Assembly: GCA_029233925.1 (NCBI GenBank) | Contig: JARGOX010000027.1 | Coordinates: 23,476-87,475 of the forward strand | Origin: Rhizobiaceae bacterium | Lineage (GTDB): Bacteria > Pseudomonadota > Alphaproteobacteria > Rhizobiales > Rhizobiaceae | Length of the DNA stretch: 64,000 nt | Direction: 5' to 3' | Shown here: positions 8,198-17,264 of the stretch, one piece after another | How the letters are laid out: the number at the start of each line of letters is the position of its first letter | How positions within the stretch are numbered: the stretch's first letter is position 1 | Program-made: the position numbers and the translations under genes | The notes under the pieces: model-generated | Seen by the model: the letters and a program-made list of their open reading frames with translations, nothing else | What the model was told of the DNA's origin: nothing | The model's database searches: none

Positions 8198-8500
8198 GGG
8201 CGGGGAACAGATTTTCTATTTGGCAAACAAGCGGATCTGCTCGGGTTTGATCTGCAGTGCATGTCGTTCGATGAACAAGCGCTCCATCAAACAAGCCGGA
8301 CGGATCTGCGGAAGAAAATCCATGGAAGACTGTGAGCACCAAACCATGAGTGGAGATGCCAATTTACCACCTGAAAGGAAACGTGGTTTGTCAGAGCGGG
8401 ATCGCATACACTTCGCGATTGCATCACAATTCATGCCATGCAAGATACGGCCTGCCGGTTTTGCCGTGGGAAATTTGTATGTGTTCAAAGGGTATGGTGC
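8198..8500 (+). other. Intergenic region, prophage to glycan-gene boundary
   Basis: About 300 bases between the last phage-like gene and the sugar methyltransferase gene. Long open frames cross it on both strands, but none has a convincing ribosome-binding site or recognisable product. It may hold the prophage attachment site or a decayed gene end; nothing in the sequence proves either. Confidence 0.35.
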
Positions 8501-9370
8501 ATGATGTTTCTGTATGAAAAGATTAAGGTAAAGCTGGCGAAAAAGCTTGGTCTGGGTTCCTTGGCAAGGAAGAACGCCGGCAACTACTCGATAACAGGGG
8601 CGAACCTGAAAGCCGCATCGGATAACAACATTTATCCTGAATATGCATTGAAAGCCGCTCTCGATTTGAGGACTTTTTCGAACTTTCGACAAAATCCGCA
8701 TTATACGCCCATTCTGGAACATGTACGAAAAGCCCAGGCCCTTGCATACCTGGATCTGATCAAGAATGAGCATGGCATGTCTGCCCCGGATATTCTTGAA
8801 ATCATAGAACCGCTCCAGCACATCGGTAATCCCAAAAAGGTGATACTGGATGGATTGGACATTCCGGTATCAACCACCGCGTTGCGGTATCTCTATGTCG
8901 CACTCGACATCAGGCAGCGATGCGGTGACCGTGTGCCGGTCGTCGCTGAAATCGGATGCGGATATGGCGGGCAGGCTGTTGTTCTCAGTCGGTTGATTGA
9001 TATTGACAAATATTACTTCCTCGACTTGTGGCAGGTAAATATGTTGATCCAAAGGTTCATTGAATCAGTCGACATCAATTTCGCCTATGAAACGCTGACT
9101 TTGAAGCAGATTGAAAAAGAAATACGCTCCGATCTGATCATCTCTAACTACGCTTTCAGTGAATTGCCGCGGAAGATTCAACAGCCCTATTTCGACAAGA
9201 TCATCAAATCATCCGACCATGGCTATATGACGATGAACTCAGGTGTGGATGGTGTTTATGAAGGGGTGGCCGGGTTTGATCAAAATGAACTGCAGTCGAT
9301 GATTCGCAATGCTGTGGTAACAGAAGAAAAGCCCAACACATCAGAAAAAAATTACATTATTTCCTGGTGA
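8501..9370 (+). CDS. Putative sugar O-methyltransferase
   Basis: A 289-residue protein with paired ATGs at 8501 and 8504. The N-terminal 110 residues are helical and include LRTFSNFRQNPHYTPILEHV. The SAM motif VAEIGCGYGGQAVVLSRL (about residues 146-163) and the following YYFLDLWQVN match the putative sugar O-methyltransferase family often found in polysaccharide loci. A later DLIISNYAFSELPR segment is typical of the catalytic core. It faces a convergent glycosyltransferase gene. The likely substrate is a surface sugar, inferred from the family and the neighbours. Confidence 0.75.
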   Translation: MMFLYEKIKVKLAKKLGLGSLARKNAGNYSITGANLKAASDNNIYPEYALKAALDLRTFSNFRQNPHYTPILEHVRKAQALAYLDLIKNEHGMSAPDILEIIEPLQHIGNPKKVILDGLDIPVSTTALRYLYVALDIRQRCGDRVPVVAEIGCGYGGQAVVLSRLIDIDKYYFLDLWQVNMLIQRFIESVDINFAYETLTLKQIEKEIRSDLIISNYAFSELPRKIQQPYFDKIIKSSDHGYMTMNSGVDGVYEGVAGFDQNELQSMIRNAVVTEEKPNTSEKNYIISW

Positions 9371-9438
9371 TTCAGATCGGCTGTGACGTGCCAAGCAGCC
9401 TGAGGTTTTTCAAATCTGAATTATCGGTGAAGGGACAG

Positions 9439-10461
9439 TCAGGTCTGGGCACACCTGATGACTTCGACCAATCTGTCACAGAAGTAATCCCATTCATTGT
9501 CTTCACGCGCCAGATAATCCGCCAGTATCCGGTCCCGGTTATGCTCCATTTCAGGGACATTGCCATCATCCAGCAGGTAGGCCAGGTTCTCTTTCATTTT
9601 CTGTCCTTTACGCGGATCATAACTCCAGACAGTCTGCGGAAATCCGTAGCCATCCCACCAGTCTTCATGTCCGGCAATCAGAAAGCCCTGGGTGAGAAAC
9701 TCAAGTATGTTGGCGGGACCGGTTTCCGAATAGGACCCGGAAAAAACGATATTGTATTTTTGGGTAAACCGTCTCATGGACAGGGGGTTGTTCTTGTTGA
9801 CCCAATTGACCACACCAAACTCCCGACCCTGCCGGTAGCCCATCTCCAGTAAGAGATCGATTGCTGCCTGCGAGGATTTGCGCCAATCCTTGTGATAAAT
9901 CATCATGCGATGGCGTGACATAAATCCATTGCGGCTAAACTTTCTCTTCGGAATACGTCTGAAACGCTGCTTGTCTATCGGATGCGGGGCAACGACATAA
10001 TTGCCACCTACCAACTGTTTGAAATGCTCGACGTGGCCACAGGTCTCCGGGTCGCCGGATCTCAGTTTCCCCAAGGCAACATCATTGGATAATACGCAAT
10101 ACCCAGCAGCGCGTTTCAACAAAGGTTCGAGCGCACGCAAATCATCCACCGGGGCATCTATACCAAATTTGCCAAAAGTTGGGCTCGACCATCTGGCCGG
10201 AATAAGTGTGTCGTTCTCGACACCAATTATTCTGTTTGTGTGATGATAGTTGTTGTTGGGCAGGCAAGTCACCAAGAGGTCGCGATTTTTAACCGGGGCT
10301 TTTTCCTTCCATTTTACAAAATCGACATTTTGCCGGCCGAGCCGATTCACCAACCCCCAATAGACGTGGTGGGACAATTGCCCGTGCCAGTGTACTTTTC
10401 GTGGAAAGTGGTTCGGCGGTTTTGGAAATGAAACGTAAATCATGGATCGGATGACTATCAT
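9439..10461 (-). CDS. Putative glycosyltransferase
   Basis: A 340-residue protein. The C-terminal part (about residues 240-280, SGSYSETGPANILEFLTQGFLIAGHEDWWDGYG) has the pattern S-E-x-G-P-x-x-x-L-E-x-x-x-x-G seen in the nucleotide-sugar-binding half of GT-B glycosyltransferases. The N-terminal half is rich in His, Trp and basic residues and is not recognised. Start is taken at ATG 10461; ATG 10443 is an alternative. It lies among other glycan genes on both strands. The enzyme class is likely but the sugar transferred cannot be told. Confidence 0.55.
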   Translation of the reverse strand: MIVIRSMIYVSFPKPPNHFPRKVHWHGQLSHHVYWGLVNRLGRQNVDFVKWKEKAPVKNRDLLVTCLPNNNYHHTNRIIGVENDTLIPARWSSPTFGKFGIDAPVDDLRALEPLLKRAAGYCVLSNDVALGKLRSGDPETCGHVEHFKQLVGGNYVVAPHPIDKQRFRRIPKRKFSRNGFMSRHRMMIYHKDWRKSSQAAIDLLLEMGYRQGREFGVVNWVNKNNPLSMRRFTQKYNIVFSGSYSETGPANILEFLTQGFLIAGHEDWWDGYGFPQTVWSYDPRKGQKMKENLAYLLDDGNVPEMEHNRDRILADYLAREDNEWDYFCDRLVEVIRCAQT

Positions 10462-10721
10462 GGCAACAGAAAAGATGCACTGTTACAGAAAGGAACATGC
10501 AATCTCAGAAACGAAATATGAGCCTGAAGGAGGTTTGGCTTTCGGAGGAATTATGGCAGTTTTATTCGAAAAAAATTGGCTTTGAGAAGTGCAAAGACAA
10601 CCTGGAATAAAGACTATTCCAGCTTCCTGCGGATATTGCAGGTTGGGAGATGTCCAGTTTTGCAAGCAAATAACAGTTCCCAAAATAGGTCAGTCAATGG
10701 CTTGCCTTTTTATTGAACCAA

Positions 10722-11639
10722 TCAACCGCCGAAAGATTTTCTTTTCAGGTACCGTACCATTCGAGGGAAACTGTTTTGGCTCGCCGGTTTGATACAGTGT
10801 CCAAACGCATCGACTGCCTGTTGCAACTCCACTTCTTTTTTTGGAAATGAAAGAATTTTTCGGGTATTGAGTACTGGCATCAAGCATTTTTGAATTGGTC
10901 CCCTGTTGATGCCTCGTTCACCGCTGCCATCATCGCCGATATTGTTGCAATAGGTGCGAACCGGATTTACACACAAGCCATTATTGCGGAATATTGTTGC
11001 GTACCAAAAAATTGCCCAAGTGCTCATTTTTCCGCTTATATTGTCCAGAACCTGCCCCGAATATTTTTCGTATCCGTCCATGTTAAAGCGAAAAATATCT
11101 TTGCGATCAAAATCTGACATTATCTTGTCGGCATCGCTCTCCAATTGGCCCCACCGGTTTCCCCAGGTTGCCCACCCCCAGCACACCATCAATCGCCAAA
11201 AAAAGGCATCCTGGTCTGTATCCAAACGCATAGGGTAATTGTAACCACTGATGTGCCATATATTCGGATGAAACTGATAGTAGTCCAATGCCTTATTCAT
11301 AAAGGTCAGAAATGCTGTGCTGACTACAACATCATCTTCAAGAACAATGATCCGTCCATGCTCATTTATTACTTCGGTGATACCCTCTGTAATTGATCGA
11401 GCCAGTCCCCAGTTTTCCTCTCGCTTCACAATTGTCAAAGATTTGAACCCGGAAATATTTCTCAAGTATTGGCGAACCATTTCGACGTTTTCCGAAGCCT
11501 CGAAGTTTTTGGCTGCATCGCTGAAAATGTACACGTCGGATTGCGACGCAAGATCATCGCGCTTTAGCGATTCTATGGTCTGTTGAATGTGCCAAGGTCT
11601 GTTATAGGCGAAAATAACTATGGGAGCCAAACTGGACAT
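10722..11639 (-). CDS. Family 2-like glycosyltransferase
   Basis: A 305-residue GT-A fold enzyme. PIVIFAYNRPWHIQQTIESL opens the nucleotide-binding domain, DVYIFSDAAKN follows, and the metal-binding motif IVLEDDVVVS (about residues 94-103) is clear. HISGYNYPMR and a WGWATWGNRW segment match the family of glycosyltransferases that act on polysaccharide side branches. Start is ATG 11639; the frame extends upstream without a convincing start. It is AT-rich, as are its neighbours, which suggests acquisition together with them. Confidence 0.8.
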   Translation of the reverse strand: MSSLAPIVIFAYNRPWHIQQTIESLKRDDLASQSDVYIFSDAAKNFEASENVEMVRQYLRNISGFKSLTIVKREENWGLARSITEGITEVINEHGRIIVLEDDVVVSTAFLTFMNKALDYYQFHPNIWHISGYNYPMRLDTDQDAFFWRLMVCWGWATWGNRWGQLESDADKIMSDFDRKDIFRFNMDGYEKYSGQVLDNISGKMSTWAIFWYATIFRNNGLCVNPVRTYCNNIGDDGSGERGINRGPIQKCLMPVLNTRKILSFPKKEVELQQAVDAFGHCIKPASQNSFPRMVRYLKRKSFGG

Positions 11640-11964
11640 GATTGTTCCGCTGCCAAAAAAGCAATTATAGGTAGGCTTGGAAAAAGCCAACTATCATGCA
11701 CATGCGACTGTAAGGCAATCAAATTCGGTTAAATAAAGACGCAACCATATCAAAACAAAAATAGTCGACCCGCCACTTCAGTTGCAGCATCAAACAGAAG
11801 GCCGGCAACCGCACCTAAGGCGGAATTTGCGGTTTATGAAAAGCAACCCGCGCCGAATCCTGTATTGTTTCTTGTGAAATCGGGTTGGTAATATGTGTTC
11901 TTATATATTTGAGAGCGCGTCCGACATCAGGTCACCTCGTTTGAAAGTCACAGCTTAAAAATGG
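11640..11964 (-). other. AT-rich intergenic DNA
   Basis: About 325 bases between two minus-strand glycosyltransferase genes. There is a small hairpin (GGCT...AGCC near 11673) and no supportable ORF. The promoter of the downstream minus-strand gene is probably here. Confidence 0.4.
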
Positions 11965-12796
11965 TTATGCGTCGTTGCCGGAGTTCTTGTTAATCACCTG
12001 CAGTGATATCCTGCCTAGCCGCGAAGCCACATCTGTAAATGTGGATTCGTAACTTCCGATAATCCTCTCCGTCGCTGCAAGGCAGAAAAGATCAATTACG
12101 GCATCTTGCATGGCCTCCAATTCATTTCTTGCATGGCTTCGTTTGCGGTATATCCTCACCCGTTCTCCAAACCGTTCAATCAGTAGGCGTTCTTCCTCGG
12201 TGTCATCAGTAGAAAGAAAGAAATTTGTCGCGGGCTCTCGCTGCAGTTCCTCCTTCATCGCATCGAGAAATAGATGTGTAGGGCTGAATTGCCTCGACAA
12301 TTTGTGATCACTTCGTCGGATGTGAATCCTGACAGTTTTTGAAAAAGTTCTTGTTATTTCGGAAATCTTCTGCTGCAGATCGGGCAGTGGCTCAAAGGGA
12401 AAAAAGTCCAATTGGCTGCCGAAGAAAGAGCGACCAGGTTTTAATATGAAATCTTTTCCGGTGCACCAGTGACTCAAAGTCAAAGCCATCCTCAACCATA
12501 TTCTTGATTTGCAGCGGCTGAAACTTTGGACCTAGGCGTGTCAGAAACAAACTGAGGATAATTTTACGCCTCAGGTATTGGGCAAGATTATCCCTGTTTT
12601 TGCAAAATTCATAGGTTCTGAGGAACGCCGCCGATGGTTTGAATAACTGGTCAAATCGCGCACCCAACTCACTGCTCTCCTCCCAGACAAGCGTGAGTGG
12701 ACAGTTGAATGTTCGTGCGAGGTTTGCTGCGCTGTGTATTGCGTACATTCTGTTGCACAGGCCACCAGCAGGTTCGATAATATGCATTTTGACCAT
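11965..12796 (-). pseudogene. Frameshifted glycosyltransferase
   Basis: Two overlapping frames add up to one protein of about 275 residues. The 5' part (starting at 12796) holds IIEPAGGLCNRMYAIHSAANLA; the 3' part holds VRIHIRRSDH, FFLSTDDTEEERLLIERFG and ERIIGSYESTFTDVASRLG. The GLCNR and HIRR(T/S)D motifs belong to one family of fucosyltransferase-like glycosyltransferases, in that order. Reading through from HIKTWSLF in the first frame to FGSQLDFFPFEPL in the second needs a single-base change at about 12417-12430, in a CTCTTTCTTC run. Either the gene is inactivated, or the base is an assembly error, or expression is phase-variable. Confidence 0.75.
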
Positions 12797-13015
12797 TACC
12801 GCTGAAAGGCCTCACGCACGGTGCGAGCCAACATTGTGACAATTGTGATATAAGTGTTGGCCAATGTCGTCATCGTTCTAAATCGACCGGGGATTTTCAA
12901 GGTATGGAGATTATGGTCGGCGGTGTCAAATGGCCATGTACCGTTTTCAAGCTTTACAAAAATTACAGGCTGTGATCGCTGGCCGGCGCCAAGCGTTCCA
13001 AACAAATTGAACCGG

Positions 13016-14248
13016 TCAGAACTTGTCCAGGTTCTTTCTGAATGGCCCATGCTGGCGCAGGATTTCGCCCATGCGGTCAACATCATCGCGCTCGTGTTCC
13101 AGGTAATCTGCCACTGCATCTCTCAGGCCTGGATGGGTGATGTAGTGAGCCGAGTGTGTGGTGACAGGCAGATAGCCGCGTGACAGCTTGTGTTCTCCCT
13201 GGGCGCCGGCTTCCACCGTGCTCAGGCCGTTGGCAATCGCAAAATCTATGGCCTGATGGTAACAGACTTCGAAATGCAGGAACGGGTGATCTTCCACACA
13301 GCCCCAGTGCCTGCCATAAAGCGTATCGGAGCCGATGAAATTGATCGCGCCGGCGATGTAGCGACCATTGCGCTTTGCCATGACCAGCAGAATGTCCTGC
13401 GACATGCGTTGCGAGATGAGGGAAAAGAATTCCCTCGTCAGGTAGGGCCTGCCCCATTTGCGTGAACCGGTATCGACATAGAATGTGTAGAATGTGTCCC
13501 AGACGGTTTCAGTCAGGTCAGATCCTGTCAGCCAGTCGATGGTGATGTCATTTTCAACGGCGTTTCGCCGTTCCTTTTTCAGCGCCTTGCGTTTTCGTGA
13601 TGCCAGGGTTTCCAGAAAATCACCGTATTGTTCATATCCGGGATTGTGAAAATGGAACTGCTGATCCTTGCGAAGCAGGTATCCATGGTCGGCAAAAATG
13701 GAGATTTCGTCTGCCGGTATAAACGTGGCGTGGGCCGAGGACAGGCCATTGCGGTCCGTCAGCGTCTTCAGCCCTTGAACCAATGCACCGCGTACGGCGA
13801 GAGGGTCGGGTTGCTGAGTGGCCAAGAGGCGTGGCCCTGTTGCCGGGGTAAACGGCACACAGGATTGCAGTTTTGGATAATAATGGCCGCCTGCACGCTC
13901 AAAGGCATCGGCCCAACCGTGGTCGAATACATATTCGCCCTGGCTATGATTTTTCATGTAGCAGGGCAGGGCGCCGTAGAGTGCACCCGTTTCGCTCTCC
14001 AGCAGAAGATGCTGCCCCAACCAGCCGGTTTCGGCGGTAGCACAACCCGCTTCTTCGAGCGAGGAAAGATAGGCATGGGAGACAAAGGGATTATAGGATT
14101 CGCTCTTTGAGCGTGTCCGCCTGGTGCCCGGAAGCAAGGACCATTTATCTTCATTGATATCTTTGAACGAGTTTACAATTCTGATCAGAAATTCAGCCTG
14201 GCCCTTTTGGTCCACTGGCTCTTTGTCTGTCTTTGATGTGTCACGCAT
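13016..14248 (-). CDS. GNAT superfamily protein, DUF482/peptidoglycan-biosynthesis-like
   Basis: A 410-residue FemAB-like protein of the DUF482 family. Typical elements are NPFVSHAYLSSLEEAGC near residue 52, FDHGWADAFERAGGHYYPKLQ near 108, SRKRKALKKERR in the centre and GRHWGCVEDHPFLHFEVCYHQAIDFAI near 310. The fold is two tandem GNAT domains, and the family is thought to transfer acyl or amino-acyl groups; its substrate is not established. It is the last gene of a minus-strand operon, 22 bases after gdpD, with ridA at the head. Confidence 0.85.
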   Translation of the reverse strand: MRDTSKTDKEPVDQKGQAEFLIRIVNSFKDINEDKWSLLPGTRRTRSKSESYNPFVSHAYLSSLEEAGCATAETGWLGQHLLLESETGALYGALPCYMKNHSQGEYVFDHGWADAFERAGGHYYPKLQSCVPFTPATGPRLLATQQPDPLAVRGALVQGLKTLTDRNGLSSAHATFIPADEISIFADHGYLLRKDQQFHFHNPGYEQYGDFLETLASRKRKALKKERRNAVENDITIDWLTGSDLTETVWDTFYTFYVDTGSRKWGRPYLTREFFSLISQRMSQDILLVMAKRNGRYIAGAINFIGSDTLYGRHWGCVEDHPFLHFEVCYHQAIDFAIANGLSTVEAGAQGEHKLSRGYLPVTTHSAHYITHPGLRDAVADYLEHERDDVDRMGEILRQHGPFRKNLDKF

Positions 14249-14270
14249 TCGCTTTATTTAAGCTTCCATT

Positions 14271-14996
14271 TTACGCTGGCAAGGCCGAAGGGTCAAAGCC
14301 TTCAAAAGTCATCTGATCCGCAAATTCTTCAGTCGCTTTTCTGCTCTGTTCATCATTGACCGTCCAGGTGATCACTGGCAGTCCTTTTGTTCGCGCATCT
14401 GCAACGAATTTGCTCGGCAAGTCTTTGACGTGGAATGAAACAAAACTCAGATCGAGTTGCATAGCCGATTCATTGTCCTGTCGCGCTGACTCCGACCCTT
14501 CCGAAGTAACAAGTCCAACCGGTCTTTCCGTCCGGCATTCAAGCAGGGTCTCAATCATGTGACGGTCAAAGGACATCAGGGCGACAGGGCCCTGATAGCC
14601 CTGCAGATCCGCCAGAACTATTTTGGCAAAGATTTTGGTATCTTCGCCATTCTGGGTCTTGAGTTCGAGAACCAATCCCACTTTTCCGTCGACCTGCCGC
14701 AACAGATCCTTCAGCGTGGGAATCTGATCCTGCGTATTGCCGATGTGCAGGGATGTCAGTTGAGCGGCCGTCATCTCCCGAACCTCACCTTCAACACCGC
14801 AAATCCTGCCGGTCTTGTAGTCATGGAAAACCACGGCCTGATTGTCCGACGACAATTGCAGATCACATTCGATCGCAAAGCCATGCTGCACGGCCCGGGC
14901 AAAAGCGCTGGGAGAATTTTCCCAGATATGCTGGTTCATGTCATGATAGCCGCGATGGGCGATGGGTTTTTGTGCAATCCAGTCCTGATGCGACAC
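14271..14996 (-). CDS. Glycerophosphodiester phosphodiesterase
   Basis: A 241-residue cytoplasmic GDPD that hydrolyses glycerophosphodiesters to glycerol-3-phosphate and an alcohol. The catalytic pair HRG (IAHRGYHD), the metal ligands E-D in AIECDLQLSSD and the second His in VVFHD are all present, as is the C-terminal ITWTVND. A GTG start at 14996 is chosen: it follows the ridA stop by four bases with GAGGAA at the right distance. The longer frame from 15032 would overlap ridA without a ribosome-binding site. It is co-transcribed with ridA and the DUF482 gene. Confidence 0.88.
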   Translation of the reverse strand: MSHQDWIAQKPIAHRGYHDMNQHIWENSPSAFARAVQHGFAIECDLQLSSDNQAVVFHDYKTGRICGVEGEVREMTAAQLTSLHIGNTQDQIPTLKDLLRQVDGKVGLVLELKTQNGEDTKIFAKIVLADLQGYQGPVALMSFDRHMIETLLECRTERPVGLVTSEGSESARQDNESAMQLDLSFVSFHVKDLPSKFVADARTKGLPVITWTVNDEQSRKATEEFADQMTFEGFDPSALPA

Positions 14997-15000
14997 GAGA

Positions 15001-15474
15001 TTATTCCTCGCTGATCTCGAATATGGCATCAATTTCCACTGCTGCTCCCATGGGCAGCGATGTCATGCCAACTGCCGCCCGGGCGTGCATGCCGCGTTCC
15101 CCCAGAACATCGACAAGCAGGTTGGACGCGCCGTTTATGACCAGATGTTGCTCAATGAAATCCGGGGAGGATGCAACAAACCCCTGAATCTTGGCAAGGC
15201 GCACGATGCGCTCCAAATTGCCATCCAATGCGGCATTGACTTGCGCGAGAATATTGACCGCACAGATTTCAGCGGCCCTTTGCCCGGTTTCGACATCCAC
15301 ATCGATACCCAAATGGCCTTTTGTCACCAGTGTCCCGTCTTTGATTGGCAATTGACCCGATACGTAAAGAGTGGATCCAACGCGTGCATAGGACACATAT
15401 TTGGCAGCCGGTGCAGGCGCTGCCGGTAAAATGATATTCTTCGCGGCTAATCGGGCAGCAATCGTCTCAGACAT
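15001..15474 (-). CDS. RidA family enamine/imine deaminase
   Basis: A 157-residue member of the RidA/YjgF family, which hydrolyses reactive 2-aminoacrylate-type enamines produced by PLP enzymes. The C-terminal HARAAVGMTSLPMGAAVEIDAIFEI retains the Arg and Glu of the active-site pattern (R-x-x-V...LP...VEI). Start is ATG 15474 with GGAGAAT upstream. The protein belongs to the longer (about 155 residues) subgroup. It heads the ridA-gdpD-DUF482 operon and diverges from eipB. Confidence 0.88.
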   Translation of the reverse strand: MSETIAARLAAKNIILPAAPAPAAKYVSYARVGSTLYVSGQLPIKDGTLVTKGHLGIDVDVETGQRAAEICAVNILAQVNAALDGNLERIVRLAKIQGFVASSPDFIEQHLVINGASNLLVDVLGERGMHARAAVGMTSLPMGAAVEIDAIFEISEE

Positions 15475-15660
15475 GAAATTCTCCAGCAATTCAAAGGGGG
15501 CCAATTTCTGCGGCCAGTGCTCATTGTGTGGTCAAGCGATACCTGGGGGCGTTCATCGCAAATGAAATTGAACAATAGATGCGGAATAAATGAATCATTC
15601 TCTCCATTTTGACGCAATGCCGTGTAACATGGCGGCATCAATGTCAGAAGGAAATTTCGC

Positions 15661-16476
15661 GTGCGTTCGTCATATCTTGCCTTTGTACTGTTCAATGTCG
15701 TTACATTATCCTGCGGCCCTGCTCAGGCTGGCGCTGCAGAAGCCCTGATTCCACATCGGGCAGTCTATGATCTTGAACTGAAACAATCCTCCGAACGTTC
15801 GGGGATTGAATCGATGTATGGGCGCATGGTTTATGAGTTCAATGGGTCGCCATGCGCCGGTTATACGGTCGGTTTTCGCTTTGTCACAAAACTGGATACC
15901 GGCAAGACGATGCGCCTGACCGACCAGCAGACGACCACCTATGAAAACCTGCAAGAGGGTACGTTCCGGTTTCTGACGAAATCCTATGTCAATCAGAAAC
16001 TGGACCTGGAGGTTCGCGGCAGTGCCAAGGCTGAAGCTGAAGGCACGGCGGTCGATCTGACGACTCCCAAGGACGACCACCTGGTTCTTGAAAACGCGCA
16101 ATTTCCCACAGAACAGATGATTTCCCTGATCGAGCGGGCCAAGAACGGTGAACGGTTTTTTCAATCGCGGCTTTTTGATGGATCCGATGAGGGCCGAAAG
16201 GTGATGTTCACCTCCAGCATCGTTGGTGCCCCAAAAGTATCTGATGACGGCGAGGACGAACTCGAAGTTGCCGGCAGTCTGGCTGAAGAGCCGACCTGGC
16301 CTGTAACGATCGCCTATTTTGATGAATCAAAAAATGAAGACGGAACGCCTCTCTACAAAATATCATTCGAATTATACGAGAATGGCGTGACGCGTGATCT
16401 GATCATGGATTATGGCGAATTTTCCCTGAAGGGCACTCTTTCGTCTCTTGAGACATTCGAGAGTGAGCGGTGCTGA
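15661..16476 (+). CDS. eipB: EipB-type periplasmic cell-envelope integrity protein (DUF1849)
   Basis: A 271-residue exported protein. Start is GTG 15661; a signal peptide covers about residues 1-26 (hydrophobic LAFVLFNVVTL, then AQAGAAEA). The mature part begins LIPHRAVYDLEL and has the beta-rich body of the DUF1849/EipB family, a spiral beta-sheet protein needed for envelope integrity in Brucella. The two cysteines that form the family disulphide are present: C65 in GSPCAGY and C271 as the last residue. The gene diverges from the ridA operon. Confidence 0.85.
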   Translation: MRSSYLAFVLFNVVTLSCGPAQAGAAEALIPHRAVYDLELKQSSERSGIESMYGRMVYEFNGSPCAGYTVGFRFVTKLDTGKTMRLTDQQTTTYENLQEGTFRFLTKSYVNQKLDLEVRGSAKAEAEGTAVDLTTPKDDHLVLENAQFPTEQMISLIERAKNGERFFQSRLFDGSDEGRKVMFTSSIVGAPKVSDDGEDELEVAGSLAEEPTWPVTIAYFDESKNEDGTPLYKISFELYENGVTRDLIMDYGEFSLKGTLSSLETFESERC

Positions 16477-16650
16477 GCAGCCAGCAGCGCCTGCCTTGGC
16501 CACAAAAACTTGAATAGCCCTGTTGAAGGACTGCGGTCTTGAAACTTTCCATATGTCCAAGCCACAAGAGACGGGGCCTTATTCTTGTCGTCGCCTCGCT
16601 GTATCGTTGGAATATAACCTCCCGAATCATGTTTTCCGAGACCGAATTGG

Positions 16651-17127
16651 ATGACCAGACTGTCTGCGATTATGAATAAGTTGAATTCAGCGGCGGAACA
16701 TTTGAGTCTGATGTTCATTCGCCCGGCTCCGCTGCAATATGCGGCCCTTTGTTACCGCAGAACTGGCCACGGTCAGGAAATATTGTTGATCACAAGCCGT
16801 GGAACCGGTCGCTGGGTATTGCCCAAGGGATGGTCAATGAAAAAGAAATCCGGTTCGGGTGCTGCCGCGCGCGAAGCCTATGAGGAAGCCGGCGCGGTCG
16901 GTCAGATTGGCCAGCAACCCGTCGGCACCTTTGAATACCGCAAATGGCTGAGGGGAGGCCTGCCGGTGCAATGCATCGTTCGTGTCTATCCGCTTGAGGT
17001 GGAGCGACTGGAAGACGATTTTCCCGAGAAAGATCAGCGCCAACGCCAATGGTTCAGTCCACAACAGGCAAGTGAATTGGTTGAGGAACCGCAGCTTCAG
17101 GCCTTGATAAGAAGGTTTTGTCCATAG
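16651..17127 (+). CDS. Nudix hydrolase
   Basis: A 158-residue Nudix protein that would hydrolyse a nucleoside diphosphate linked to another moiety. The core REAYEEAGAV of the Nudix box (about residues 73-82) keeps the metal-binding REUxEE residues. The first Glu of the canonical G-x5-E is replaced by Lys (GWSMKKK). WVLPKGW before the box is typical of the diphosphoinositol/diadenosine polyphosphate type common in Rhizobiales. Start at ATG 16651 has a weak ribosome-binding site; ATG 16672 is possible. Substrate unknown. Confidence 0.82.
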   Translation: MTRLSAIMNKLNSAAEHLSLMFIRPAPLQYAALCYRRTGHGQEILLITSRGTGRWVLPKGWSMKKKSGSGAAAREAYEEAGAVGQIGQQPVGTFEYRKWLRGGLPVQCIVRVYPLEVERLEDDFPEKDQRQRQWFSPQQASELVEEPQLQALIRRFCP

Positions 17128-17264
17128 TTTTTTGCATTCATTGCGGGCCTATTGCTTGATCCGGGCAACCGGAATGGCTTAAGCAGGGCAACCCGGTGCG
17201 CTGATGTTGACCTTTTCAGGTTCACCTTCCGGAGTTGTGAAGCCCCGAGAGGAACAGGTGGCCA

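Noticed and set aside
8216..8821. 201-codon minus-strand frame at the prophage edge
   Set aside because: Mostly opposite the sugar methyltransferase gene; the part outside has no start signal. A gene remnant cannot be excluded.
12796..13119. 107-codon minus-strand frame between the glycosyltransferase pseudogene and the DUF482 gene
   Set aside because: It overlaps the end of the DUF482 gene and lacks family features.
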